A stretch of DNA of 64,000 nucleotides, taken from assembly GCA_016719395.1 (NCBI GenBank), contig JADJZF010000007.1, forward strand, positions 62,001 to 126,000, given 5' to 3'. The translations under genes and the position numbers were made by a program. Positions 55,156-64,000 of this stretch are shown piece by piece. The number at the start of each line of letters is the position of its first letter. The first letter of the stretch is position 1. The DNA is from Candidatus Amarobacter glycogenicus (GTDB taxonomy: Bacteria > Chloroflexota > Dehalococcoidia > Tepidiformales > Tepidiformaceae). Under the pieces are notes generated by a model. The model saw only the letters and a program-made list of their open reading frames with translations, searched no databases and was not told the DNA's origin.

Positions 55156-56976
55156 TCACGGCAGTGTGAAGCAGTTACCGGTCCCGGGCCGGACACTGTG
55201 GTCGGGATTGGCGACCAGGACGCACATCTGCTTCGCTCCTGCTGGTTTCTCCGCCACCGAGTACCCGGTGAATGGTGACGCGCCCCCGTAAACGAACCAT
55301 GGCCCGGCGCCAGGCGCTCCAGCGTTCGCCAGCGGCACCGTGTCCCAGAAGAAATGCAGATGCACGACACCGCTCACGCCGTTCAGCACGAGGGAGGAGG
55401 TCGTGAAGTCCACCATGTAGTTCCCGTACGAAACCGTGATGCCCTTGATCGCGGCCGACGCGGTCGGGACTGGCGTCGCCGTGGGCGCGGCCGTAGCGAC
55501 AACCACCGGCGTCCACGTCGGCGCCGAAGTAGCCGTCCAAGCCGGCGTTGCGATGGTCGTTGAGGCGGCCGTTGGCGCATTGGTGATCGCCGCTGCCATC
55601 GTCCCGGTCGGTGCTGGTGCGCTTGTCCACGCTGGCGTCGCCGTGGCGCCTCCGCCAACGACATCTGCTGGCTTCTCATCGCCCGAATCGTCCCGAGTCA
55701 ACGCGAAGGCCGCCCCCGCAATGACGAGCACTCCGGCGAGCCCACCGAGCCCGATCACCATCAGCCTGGCCGTCTTTCCCCTTCCGGCCGGGTCACCTCC
55801 CTCTCTCATCCCGTCCGCTGATGGAGGCTGCCCGGCCGGCGGTGGCGGCACGCTCGCCTTCGCTGCTGGCGCCGCAGCGCCGGTCAGGACCGGCACTGGC
55901 TCCGGCGATGCGGGGACCAGGCTCCGTGCCGCCATCATCGCGGCCCCGAGGGCGATCGCATGTTTCGGGTGCGTATCAACCATCACCGGTGAACCCGCTG
56001 CCGCAGACACCATCTGGCCCACGAGTGGGATCCTCGAACTGCCACCCACGAGGAGCACACGGTCGACCTGCTCGAGCTCGAGACCTGCGCTCGCAGCTGC
56101 TCGGCGCAGCGCCGCAACGGTTTCTTCGATGCGCGGCCGGATCATCGCTTCGAACTCCGCCCGCGTGAGTCGTACCTGGGTCTGCACTCCGGGAAGGAGG
56201 ACCTGGATGGTCGTCTCGGTATCCGAGGAGAGTGACTCCTTCGCCTCTCGGCATTCTTCGCGCAAGCGAGCGAGGGCCGCTCGGCCCGTGTCCGTCTCAC
56301 CGATCGCCTTCAGGTTCAGCTCGAGGGAGTCCGCCACATGGCCGAAAACCGACTGGTCGAAGTCGATGCCTCCGAGCCGGTCGATGCCGTCCGGTTGACC
56401 GACGAGACTGAAATCGTCCCCCGTCTTCTCGAGGATGGCTGCATCGAATGTGCCCCCACCAAGGTCGTACACCGCAACCCGTTCGCGAGGGGCGATCCGC
56501 TCGTGCGAAGCGTAGTAAACGGCCGCAGCCGTCGGCTCCGAGCAGAACACCGGCCGGGCGATTCCCGCCTGCCGGCAGGCCCCGGAGAGCAGGTCCATCC
56601 GGTAGGAGCTATAACTGGCGGGGTGGGTGACCGCCACCGCATCAGGCGCGCCGCCTTCGCGAGCAGCTACGTCGGCAAGCACGGTCTTGAGCACGTGGGC
56701 GCTTAGCGCTTCGGCGCTGTAGGGAGTGCCGCCGAGTAGTAGCGGCACCGGGTCGCCGAGGCGGCGTTTGAACTCCCGGGCGCCACGCCCCGGCTCAGTC
56801 GCCGATCTGCGTGCTGCAGCGTCGCCGACCAGCATTTCGCCATCCTCCCGTAAGAGGACCGTGCTCGGGATCGACGCAGTCCGGTCACCGAGTTGGAAGA
56901 TCTCCGTACGCCCGTCGCGCGTTACTGCGGCAGCCGTGTAGGTGGTCCCCAGGTCGATACCGAGTGTGTAACTCAT
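55156..56976 (-). CDS. Membrane-anchored Hsp70-type ATPase without substrate-binding domain
   Basis: A 606-residue protein. Residues 1-353 are an Hsp70 nucleotide-binding domain: TLGIDLGTTYTAAAV, VYDLGGGTFDAAIL and VLLVGGSSRIPLVGQ are phosphate and adenosine sites. After a Pro/Ala linker a helix (about 405-427, LMVIGLGGLAGVLVIAGAAF) crosses the membrane. A Thr/Pro/Ala-rich stalk then leads to a C-terminal domain (about 510-606) with two Cys (585, 602). The canonical Hsp70 SBD is absent. The gene lies 18 bases after the IniB-like gene and 43 before the dynamins. It probably drives or senses membrane remodelling. Confidence 0.88.
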   Translation of the reverse strand: MSYTLGIDLGTTYTAAAVTRDGRTEIFQLGDRTASIPSTVLLREDGEMLVGDAAARRSATEPGRGAREFKRRLGDPVPLLLGGTPYSAEALSAHVLKTVLADVAAREGGAPDAVAVTHPASYSSYRMDLLSGACRQAGIARPVFCSEPTAAAVYYASHERIAPRERVAVYDLGGGTFDAAILEKTGDDFSLVGQPDGIDRLGGIDFDQSVFGHVADSLELNLKAIGETDTGRAALARLREECREAKESLSSDTETTIQVLLPGVQTQVRLTRAEFEAMIRPRIEETVAALRRAAASAGLELEQVDRVLLVGGSSRIPLVGQMVSAAAGSPVMVDTHPKHAIALGAAMMAARSLVPASPEPVPVLTGAAAPAAKASVPPPPAGQPPSADGMREGGDPAGRGKTARLMVIGLGGLAGVLVIAGAAFALTRDDSGDEKPADVVGGGATATPAWTSAPAPTGTMAAAITNAPTAASTTIATPAWTATSAPTWTPVVVATAAPTATPVPTASAAIKGITVSYGNYMVDFTTSSLVLNGVSGVVHLHFFWDTVPLANAGAPGAGPWFVYGGASPFTGYSVAEKPAGAKQMCVLVANPDHSVRPGTGNCFTLP

Positions 56977-56994
56977 CCGTCCGTATTCTCGCCC

Positions 56995-58365
56995 CTACTC
57001 CTCGTCATCGTCATCGTCATCGCCCTTGTCGTCATCGTCCTCTTCCTCATTCGCCGATCGCGGCTTGAGTGTGGGATCGTTGAGCCCCGCCAAAGGGTCG
57101 TCCTCCGGACCTTGCTGCCCAGGGATGAACGTATCTTCGGTCGGATCGACATCGCCCGGCAGTCCGGGCATCCCGGGAGTCCGCCCGCCCCGTGCCCCGA
57201 TGCCCGATTCGGCTCGCGGCGGGTCTACCAGCAATTTCGCTTTCAGGTCCTCAGGCTCCCCGCCCCCGGCTTCCACTGCACTTCGGTCGTCGTTGGGGTC
57301 GATGTCGCCGCTCCCGGGGTTCGGCTTCAACGTCCGAAGGTGCGCCTTGGTCGCGTCGAGGGACGCCTGGATCTCGGGTGGCAGCGGTGCCGTTTCATCG
57401 ACTGGCTGGCTCGGCGCGGGTGTCCTGTCGACCACCTTCCCGGTGCTCGTCTGCGTGGTTTCCGATGAGCCGTCCGGGCTCAACCGTGTCGTCGTGTCGT
57501 TATCCCGGTTCGTCACGATGATGGTCCCGTCTGCCTTCTTCTGGCTCGTGACCACCCCATCCTTGCTCGCGTGGGACTGAGTGCTCAACTCGTCAGCGGC
57601 GTCGACTGCTTGCCGGAAGTCTGCGAAGTACCCTCCCTGCATCTTGTCCGGGCTCATCGAAGGAAGACCCTTGTACTTCTCCGCGAGCTCCTTCATGCCC
57701 GCACCGGCTCTGACCCCCTCCTCCTCGTCATAGCCGACCGGTGCCACGCCGCTCACTGCCCCCTGGGCGAACATTCCCTTGCCGTACCCCGCCTCCTCGC
57801 CGCCGCCAGCGACATCCCCGAATCCGCTTCCCGGGTCGGTCGTGCGCCCGCTTCCGAGGCCCCACTTCCCCGTCGGGCCACCATCGCTCCCCTTCGGGCC
57901 GCCACTGCTCGTGCTCCCGGAGCCGGAACTGGTCCCTGGTTCCCCACCCGTGCCCGCGGTTGTTCCGCCACCATGACCGGTCGCGGTCTGCGCCCGCGCC
58001 AGCTTGTCCGCCCCCACCCCGGCAGCAGCGGCCAGCTGATCCGCCGTCGATGGCGCTTCACCAAAGATCGACGCGATATCAGTCGTCCCGGCGCCCGAGA
58101 GCCCATCACGCGGATCCTTCGTGCGCGGCTCATCGGCCTCGTCAGCGAGCGCTGTTTCCTCGTCTCCCTTCTTCCGCTCCTCGATGAGCGTTTCGAACTT
58201 GTCAGTGCTGACCGTCGAGTCGGCGATCGTCTCGCCCTCGGACTTCCGATCGGCGTCAACCACTTTGACGCCGGTCGCTTCCGCAGCGCGTGCGCGAAGG
58301 GCCGCTTCGGTCTGCTCTTTCGCGGGGGAGGACTGCCGCGTGAAGCGGATCTTCGGGAGGGCCAT
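56995..58365 (-). CDS. IniB-like low-complexity protein with acidic tail
   Basis: A 456-residue protein. A basic N-terminus (ALPKIRFTRQSSPAKEQTEA) leads to a Gly/Ser/Thr-rich stretch (about 130-200, GTSSGSGSTSSGGPKGSDGG), a folded-looking middle (KELAEKYKGLPSMSPDKMQG, FADFRQAVDAADELS) and a tail ending EEEDDDDKGDDDDDDEE. No transmembrane helix or catalytic motif. Composition and position match actinobacterial IniB, the Gly/Ala-rich partner of IniA/IniC. AAGGAG lies seven bases before ATG 58365. First gene of the operon. Confidence 0.65.
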   Translation of the reverse strand: MALPKIRFTRQSSPAKEQTEAALRARAAEATGVKVVDADRKSEGETIADSTVSTDKFETLIEERKKGDEETALADEADEPRTKDPRDGLSGAGTTDIASIFGEAPSTADQLAAAAGVGADKLARAQTATGHGGGTTAGTGGEPGTSSGSGSTSSGGPKGSDGGPTGKWGLGSGRTTDPGSGFGDVAGGGEEAGYGKGMFAQGAVSGVAPVGYDEEEGVRAGAGMKELAEKYKGLPSMSPDKMQGGYFADFRQAVDAADELSTQSHASKDGVVTSQKKADGTIIVTNRDNDTTTRLSPDGSSETTQTSTGKVVDRTPAPSQPVDETAPLPPEIQASLDATKAHLRTLKPNPGSGDIDPNDDRSAVEAGGGEPEDLKAKLLVDPPRAESGIGARGGRTPGMPGLPGDVDPTEDTFIPGQQGPEDDPLAGLNDPTLKPRSANEEEDDDDKGDDDDDDEE

Positions 58366-58515
58366 CGTCTGGCTCCTTGCGGGAGATGCCGAAAACGGTA
58401 GACGTCCGCCTCCCGTGTGACGAGATCAGAATGGACACATTTTGTAGCTTTCGCCCTGCTACTGGTCGCGCGTCCTTTCGCCCTTCCCTGCGCACCCCTG
58501 TACGCTGTTGGCTCA

Positions 58516-60215
58516 ATGCCCGATACCCGAACGATTCGCACCCACCTCGCCGACCTCGTCGATCGCGCGGCCCAGGAAGCCGTCGACCACGGGGACCTTC
58601 CGGACGTTCCCCTGCCGCCGGCCGTGATCGAACGACCGAAGGACCCGGCGAACGGCGATTTCGCGACGGCATTGCCCCTCCGCCTCGCCCGCGCGGCGAT
58701 GAAACCACCACTCGAGGTCGCGGCGGCCATCGCCCGCCACATCAAGACCGATGAACTACTCGAGCCCGTTGAAGTTGCCCCGCCAGGCTTCATCAATCTG
58801 AGGCTCTCCAGTTCCTTCATCCAGGCCCAGGTGGAGCACGTCATCCGGGAAGGAGCGAACTACGCTGATGTCGACCTCGGCACCGGCCGCCGGGCCCAGG
58901 TTGAGTTCGTTTCCGCGAACCCGACGGGACCGCTCCACGTTGGCAACGGTCGCGGCGCGGCCATCGGCGATGCCCTCGCTTCCGCCCTCCGGGCAGCAGG
59001 CTACGAGGTCTCCCGGGAGTATTACGTCAACGACGCCGGCACACAGGCAGACACGTTCACCGACACCCTCTACGCACGTTATCAGCAGCAATTCGGCCGG
59101 AACGTCGACATCCCGAAGGATGGGTACCCGGGCGAATACATGGCTGACCTCGCGAAGCAGATCCGTGACGAAGCAGGGGACAGCTTCCTCCGCCCAGAGG
59201 GTCTCCCTGCACCGTCCGACCTCAGTAATCTCGGCATCGAACTCATGGTCCGGAACATCCGTCAAACGCTGGACAGGTTTGGAGTCCGCTACGACCACTG
59301 GTTCAGCGAGAAGTCACTCTACGACCCGGAAGGCGCCTACGGCATCGCCATGGGCATCCTTCGTGAGAAGGGCCTCCTGGCCGACAAAGAAGGTGCCCTC
59401 TGGTTCTCCTCCAGCGAGCTCGGCGAAGATAAGGACAACGTAGTCGTCCGCTCCGATGGCCACCCTACGTACTACGCCAGCGACATCGCCTATCACTGGG
59501 ACAAGTTCATCCGGCGCGGTTTCGACCTTGTGATCGACGTTTGGGGCGCCGACCACCACGGCCACGTTTCCCGGCTGAAGACGGCGACACGGGCGGTCGG
59601 CGCAGACCCTGACGGTCTCCACATCCTCCTTTACCAGTTGGTCACCCTGAAACGCGGCGGCGAAGTCGTCCGCCTCTCCAAGCGAAGCGGCGAAATCATC
59701 ACCCTCGACGAGCTGGTGGACGAAGTGGAGCCGATGCCGCGCGCTTCTTCTTCCTTCTTCGTTCTCCCGGTGCCCAGATGGACTTCGACCTGGACCTTGC
59801 CGTGAAGCAGTCCAGTGACAACCCCGTATTTTATGTCCAGTACGCTCACGCTCGGCTCTGCTCCATCCTCGAGCGCGCACGCGACCAGGGACTGACGCCT
59901 GAAGGCGGCGATGTCTCCCTCCTCACGCACCCTTCGGAGTTGGCCCTGATCCGCGAAATGATGCGGCTCACCGACGTCATCGAAATCGTCGTGACCTCGT
60001 TGGAGCCACAACAGCTTCCGCACTACGCGATGTCGCTCGCCAACGCGTTCCACGGCTTCAACGACGCCTTCAAGCAGGCAAACGACTCGTCGCTCAAGGT
60101 CATCACCGATAACGTCGACCTTTCCCGTGCGCGCCTCCGTCTCGTCCTCGCCGCGAAAGTCGCACTCGCGCGGGTGCTCGACCTGATGGGGATGGCTGCC
60201 CCCGAGAAGATGTGA
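58516..60215 (+). CDS. argS: Arginyl-tRNA synthetase, frameshifted
   Basis: A class Ia ArgRS of 566 residues once repaired. The N-terminal Add-1 tRNA-binding domain precedes VEFVSANPTGPLHVGNGRGA, the HIGH-type motif (HVGN). RLSKRSGEIITLDELVDEV is the KMSKS region. The frame then breaks near 59730: one missing G (GTGGAGCC for GTGGGAGCC) separates it from the anticodon-binding part, VYYVQYAHAR-like (FYVQYAHARLCSILERARDQ) to VLDLMGMAAPEKM. TACGCT nine bases before ATG 58516 and no ribosome site suggest a leaderless start. Confidence 0.96.
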
Positions 60216-60275
60216 TCGGCATGCGCACCGGCAGTCGCGATGCACCAAGCGCCCCAGCCTCGTAGCATCGCGGCG

Positions 60276-61079
60276 ATGGAACTCCCCCACGGCACGTCCG
60301 GAGAGTCCGCGGCAGATGTAACCATGCGCTGTGCCGAATCGGCCTCCGCACTCATCCGTCAGGGCTACGGCCAGGCGTCACTTGCAGGCGTGAAAGGCCG
60401 CGGAAACGTGGTCACCGAAACCGATTTCGCCGCGGAACACATCGTTCTCTCGATCCTCCGAGAGGAGTTTCCTGGGCACGCCATCCTCAGTGAGGAGTCC
60501 GAGAGCAAAACCCGGTCCGACGACTGGATGTGGGTTGTCGACCCGCTCGATGGGACCAAGAATTTCTCCCGGGCCATCCCCCACTTCGGCTTCAACCTCG
60601 CGCTCTGCCACGCAGGCGAACCCGTCCTCGGCGTCACCACCCATCCACTCCTGGGCGACACGTACTTCGCCGTTAAGGACGAAGGCTGTTTCTGCAATGG
60701 CCGGCGCATCGCCGTCTCGGACTGCCGCACCCTCGCAGAAGCGGTCGTCGCCATCGACATGGGGTACGACGCCGAGCGGGGCGCACGCCAGCTCGAACTC
60801 GCGCAGGCCGTCTGGCCGGGCATGCAGAGTCTGCGCATTTCTGGCTCGGCGGCCCTCGGATTCGCCTATGTTGCCTCCGCGCGCTGGGACATCTACATCC
60901 ATTCGGACCTCCAGCCGTGGGACATCGCTCCGGGCCTCCTCCTCGTGCGTGAAGCGGGAGGCGTGGTCCGCGACCGCAAGGGCGCCGAAGCCACGATCTA
61001 CTCCCGCGAAGCCGTCGCGACTGGCGCGGCAATGCACGATGACTTCACGGCTCAAAGCGCCGGCCTGCCCTGGACTTGA
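60276..61079 (+). CDS. Inositol-monophosphatase-family phosphatase
   Basis: A 267-residue Mg-dependent phosphatase of the IMPase/CysQ/FBPase fold. The metal site is WVVDPLDGTKNFSRAIPHFG (DPLDGTxNF), an acidic ILSEES lies upstream, and the C-terminal WDIAPGLLLVREAGGVVRD is the second signature (WDxAxG). Inositol, histidinol or nucleotide phosphates are possible substrates. TAGCAT ends seven bases before ATG 60276, with no Shine-Dalgarno, suggesting a leaderless mRNA. Confidence 0.92.
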   Translation: MELPHGTSGESAADVTMRCAESASALIRQGYGQASLAGVKGRGNVVTETDFAAEHIVLSILREEFPGHAILSEESESKTRSDDWMWVVDPLDGTKNFSRAIPHFGFNLALCHAGEPVLGVTTHPLLGDTYFAVKDEGCFCNGRRIAVSDCRTLAEAVVAIDMGYDAERGARQLELAQAVWPGMQSLRISGSAALGFAYVASARWDIYIHSDLQPWDIAPGLLLVREAGGVVRDRKGAEATIYSREAVATGAAMHDDFTAQSAGLPWT

Positions 61080-61141
61080 GTCTCAAACCGCTGGCCGAAC
61101 CCGTGATACCCTCGTCGCCACCAGTTTTCCCGGGGGCGGCA

Positions 61142-62815
61142 ATGACAGCCATTTATGACATCGCGAGTGACTACGTCGACCAGATAGCGGCGCTCGATCC
61201 CATAGCAGCGACGGCCATCGGCGTGCCCGGCCACGACTCCGAGATGACCGACTTCTCACCCGAGGGAGTTGCAGCCCACTCCGCCCTCCGCCGCGCGACC
61301 CTCGCGAAGCTCGCCGCCGCTGAAGTCACCGGTGACCGTGACCGCGTGGCGAAAGAAGCGATGGAGGATGTGCTGTCGCTGCGCGAGGAACTCGTCGCCG
61401 CCGGCGATCAGTACCGCCTCAGCGGCTTCCGCAACGCGACTACCACCATGCGCATGTCCTTCGACCTCATGCCGCGTGCGACGGAGGAAGACTGGCGGAA
61501 CATCGCCGCACGCCTGGCCCTCATTCCGTGGGGCGCCGAAACATTCCGCGTCTCCCTCGAAGAGGGCCTCCGCATCGGCGCCGCCTCGGCCCGCCGCCAG
61601 GTCGCGCAGGCAATCAAACAGTCGGCCACCTACGCCGGCGCGGATGGTTCGAAGTCGTTCTTCCACGGCCTGCTCGATGCGTTCGATGCGGCCGGCATCC
61701 CTTCTCCCGGACTCCGGTCCGATATCGAAAGAGGTGCCGATGTAGCTGCGGCCGCGTACGCCGACTTTAGCAGCTACCTCTCCGAGAAGTTCATGGACCG
61801 TGCCGTCGAAAAGGACGGCGTCGGCCGCGAACTCTACCAGCTCTCCTCGCGTGTCTATAACGGGGTCGAACTCGACCTCGAAGAGACCTATCGCTGGGGT
61901 TGGGACGAGCTGTACCGGATCGAATCCGAAATGATGGGGACCTGCGCGAAAATCCTTCCCGGCGCCTCCATCGAGGAAACGAAGCTCTTCCTCGAATCGG
62001 ACCCCAACCGCGCTATTGATGGTGTCGAGGAGTTTCGGCAGTGGATGCAGGATCTCCAGGATCGCACCATCGCGGAAATGGACGGCGTTCATTTCGACAT
62101 TCCCGGCCCGCTGCGCAAGATCGAAGCGATGATCGCGCCGCCGGGCGGCTCCCTCGCGATGTACTACACCAGCCCCAGCGAGGATTTCGCACGGCCGGGC
62201 CGCACGTGGTACCCGACCGGCGGCAAGTCTCGCTTTCCGCTCTGGGGCGAAGTCTCCATTGCCTACCACGAAGGTGTACCCGGCCACCACTTCGAGCGCG
62301 CGACAGCCAAGTACCTCGCGGCTGAACTCTCCCGCTTCCAGCGACTGATGGGCGGCACCTCCGGCTACGTCGAAGGCTGGGCGCTCTACGCCGAACGCCT
62401 CATGGGCGAACTCGGCTACCTCGAAAACCCCGACTACTACCTCGGGATGCTCCGCGCCCAGGCGATGCGCGCCGTCCGCGTCATCGTCGACATCGGCATG
62501 CACCTCGACCTTCGCATTCCAGCCTCCGAAGCCTTCCACGGCGGCGAAACCTGGAACGCCGACCTCGGACAGGAGTTCTGCCTCCAGCGCTCCCAGTTCC
62601 CGCCCGACTTCATGCAAAGCGAAGTCATCCGCTACCTCGGCACACCCGGCCAGGCGATCAGCTACAAGGTCGGCGAACGCTGCTGGCTCGAAGCGCGGGA
62701 GGCTTCGAAGAAGCGCCAGGGCGAAGCCTTCAGCCTGAGAGACTGGCACCGCCAAGCCCTCGACCTCGGGCCGATGGGGCTCGCCCAGATGCAGCGCGAA
62801 TTGGCCCGCATCTGA
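61142..62815 (+). CDS. DUF885 family zinc-dependent peptidase-like protein
   Basis: A 557-residue cytosolic DUF885 protein. The zinc motif is SIAYHEGVPGHHFERATAKY (HExxxGHH), and SGYVEGWALYAERLMGELGY downstream supplies the third ligand Glu and the catalytic context. Members are predicted thermolysin-like peptidases without signal peptide. ATG 61142 is preceded by GGGGGCGGC, a weak ribosome site. The reverse-strand 499-codon frame is a GC-driven shadow. Confidence 0.9.
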   Translation: MTAIYDIASDYVDQIAALDPIAATAIGVPGHDSEMTDFSPEGVAAHSALRRATLAKLAAAEVTGDRDRVAKEAMEDVLSLREELVAAGDQYRLSGFRNATTTMRMSFDLMPRATEEDWRNIAARLALIPWGAETFRVSLEEGLRIGAASARRQVAQAIKQSATYAGADGSKSFFHGLLDAFDAAGIPSPGLRSDIERGADVAAAAYADFSSYLSEKFMDRAVEKDGVGRELYQLSSRVYNGVELDLEETYRWGWDELYRIESEMMGTCAKILPGASIEETKLFLESDPNRAIDGVEEFRQWMQDLQDRTIAEMDGVHFDIPGPLRKIEAMIAPPGGSLAMYYTSPSEDFARPGRTWYPTGGKSRFPLWGEVSIAYHEGVPGHHFERATAKYLAAELSRFQRLMGGTSGYVEGWALYAERLMGELGYLENPDYYLGMLRAQAMRAVRVIVDIGMHLDLRIPASEAFHGGETWNADLGQEFCLQRSQFPPDFMQSEVIRYLGTPGQAISYKVGERCWLEAREASKKRQGEAFSLRDWHRQALDLGPMGLAQMQRELARI

Positions 62816-62832
62816 ACCGGCGCTCGCCGCGA

Positions 62833-62861
62833 TTCACACGCTCACGCGTGCTCTCTACACT
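62833..62861 (+). promoter_or_regulatory. Probable leaderless promoter of cinA
   Basis: TTCACA (62833-62838), 17 bases, then TACACT (62856-62861). The GTG start at 62868 lies seven bases after the hexamer, where transcription should begin, so the mRNA probably has no 5' leader. No Shine-Dalgarno is visible. Confidence 0.65.
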
Positions 62862-62867
62862 GCCCCC

Positions 62868-64000
62868 GTGAAAGCAGAAATCATCGCCATCGGCACCGAG
62901 ATCCTCCTCGGCGAAATCATCGACACCAACAGCGCCTACATCGCCCAGCGCCTTCCCGAGTTGGGCATCGACCTCTTCTACAAGTCCGTTGTCGGCGACA
63001 ACATCGGCCGCATCGTCGAAACGTTCGACCGCGCCTGGAACCGCTCCGACATCATCTTCTGCACCGGTGGACTCGGACCGACCGAAGACGACATGACGCG
63101 CGAAGGCATCGCGAAGGTCCTCGGCGAAGACCCCAAAGTCGACCCCGACTTGGAGACCCGCCTGCGCGCCTGGTTCTCCGGCCGCGGCTACCCCATGCCC
63201 GAATCAAACATCAAGCAGGCGTGGCTCATCCCAAGCGCGAGAGCCATCGACAACCCTCGCGGCACCGCCCCTGGCTGGTGGGTGGAGCGCGACCACCGGA
63301 TCATCGTCTGCATGCCCGGCGTCCCTCCAGAGATGGAGCGCATGTGGCTCAAGGAAGTCCAACCCGAACTTGAGCGGCGCTCCGACGGACAGGTCCTCGT
63401 CACCCGCACCATCAAGACCGTAGGCATCGGCGAAGGCACTGTCGATGAGATGGCGAAGCCGCTCTACGGCGCCTCCGGCATCGGTATCGGCACCTACGCT
63501 CGCGCCGATGGCGTCCACCTTCGCATCGGGGCCAAGGCGAAGACCCGGGAAGAAGCCTGGGCACTGATCCGCCCGGTCGAAGACGAAATGAACCGTATCT
63601 TCGGCAGTGCCATCTGGGGACGCGATGAAGACACCATGGAGGGCTACATCGCCGACCAGATGCACGAACGGCGGACGACGCTCGCGGTCATGGAGTCATG
63701 TACCGGCGGCCTCATGGCGAACACCCTCACAGACGTCCCCGGCGCGAGCGAGTACTTCCTCGGCGGATACGTCAGCTACTCCACGCAGCAGAAGATCGAC
63801 CTCGGCGTCTCCGCTGAAGTCATCGAGGAGTTCGGCGTCGTCAGCCAGGAAACGGCGAAGGCCATGGCCCAGGCCGCCCGCCAGCGAGCCGGCGCTGACT
63901 ATGGAGTCGGCATCACCGGAGTCGCCGGCCCGGACCCTGAAGACGGCATTCCGCCCGGTACCGTCCACGTCGCGGTTGCCACTCCGGAAGGCGGCTCCCA
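62868..64000 (+). CDS. cinA: CinA competence/damage-inducible protein, 3' truncated by window end
   Basis: An open frame of 377 codons running off the window. The N-terminal MoaB-like COG1058 domain (about 1-170) begins VKAEIIAIGTEILLGEIIDT and contains IIFCTGGLGPTEDDMTREGI. The C-terminal amidase domain has LAVMESCTGGLMANTLTDVP, the NMN-deamidase catalytic Ser/Thr region, and ends VGITGVAGPDPEDG. CinA recycles pyridine nucleotides and is linked to competence in some Gram-positives. GTG start with a leaderless promoter. Confidence 0.94.
   Translation, partial: MKAEIIAIGTEILLGEIIDTNSAYIAQRLPELGIDLFYKSVVGDNIGRIVETFDRAWNRSDIIFCTGGLGPTEDDMTREGIAKVLGEDPKVDPDLETRLRAWFSGRGYPMPESNIKQAWLIPSARAIDNPRGTAPGWWVERDHRIIVCMPGVPPEMERMWLKEVQPELERRSDGQVLVTRTIKTVGIGEGTVDEMAKPLYGASGIGIGTYARADGVHLRIGAKAKTREEAWALIRPVEDEMNRIFGSAIWGRDEDTMEGYIADQMHERRTTLAVMESCTGGLMANTLTDVPGASEYFLGGYVSYSTQQKIDLGVSAEVIEEFGVVSQETAKAMAQAARQRAGADYGVGITGVAGPDPEDGIPPGTVHVAVATPEGGS

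Noticed and set aside
61256..62755. A 499-codon open frame antisense to the DUF885 gene
   Set aside because: It mirrors the GC-rich third positions of the real gene; the plus-strand product has a clear zinc motif and family match.

Overview
This is a high-GC, gene-dense bacterial chromosome segment with no phage, plasmid, insertion-sequence or CRISPR signature. The gene mix is: a two-gene-type methylmalonyl-CoA mutase large subunit, a CopC/CopD copper module, bactofilin, DUF6285/phosphotransferase genes, an argCJB-D-G arginine set, actinobacterial-style IniA/IniC dynamins, a Gram-positive-type SOS operator and many apparently leaderless genes. This fits an aerobic or facultative Chloroflexota bacterium (Dehalococcoidia-like) best. 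The assignment is inference from gene content, not from a phylogenetic marker search.

Layout. 0-4 kb: DinB-like protein and methylmalonyl-CoA mutase (minus), then a divergently transcribed, frameshifted atypical response regulator and a small coiled-coil protein. 4.1-4.3 kb: tRNA-Phe(GAA) with terminator. 4.3-6.6 kb: phosphotransferase / DUF6285 / lipocalin-like cluster. 6.7-12.4 kb: two VOC proteins flanking a copper block (CopC, and a CopC-CopD-cytochrome c fusion) and a secreted metalloprotease. 12.4-14.7 kb: DinB protein, 48-residue zinc ribbon, 5'-truncated D-threonine-aldolase-like gene, an unassigned stretch with an 18-G run, and a two-operator SOS promoter. 14.7-21.5 kb: translation and proteostasis genes (typA, clpP, serS, NUDIX, lysS, greA) with a DUF4160/DUF2442 pair coupled to serS. 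21.6-26.6 kb (plus): HtrA protease, GH18-like envelope protein, rsmD, coaD, DivIVA-like coiled coil. 26.6-41.9 kb (minus): bactofilin, leuS, GH13 glucosidase, and the arginine genes interleaved with ppk1 and a nitrilase. 42-44.5 kb: thiolase-like/DUF35 pair and small genes. 44.5-51.8 kb: SDR, MacB/FtsX-type ABC exporter, small genes, DUF402 and an XRE regulator. 51.7-58.4 kb: a four-gene membrane-remodelling operon. 58.5-64 kb: argS, inositol-monophosphatase-like, DUF885, and cinA running off the end.

The most interesting system is the minus-strand operon at 58365-51727. It encodes a low-complexity acidic-tailed IniB-like protein, a membrane-anchored Hsp70 that lacks the substrate-binding domain and carries an extracytoplasmic domain, and two dynamin-like GTPases, one with a hydrophobic hairpin and one without. 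It looks like a chloroflexal relative of the mycobacterial IniB-IniA-IniC locus with a dedicated transmembrane Hsp70 ATPase.

A caution governs the whole window. About ten genes, including leuS, argS, typA and clpP, are broken by single-base shifts (mostly beside G or C runs) or by a short deletion. Because several are normally essential single-copy genes, the likeliest cause is base-calling or assembly error rather than biology. Gene ends near G/C runs should be read with that in mind.
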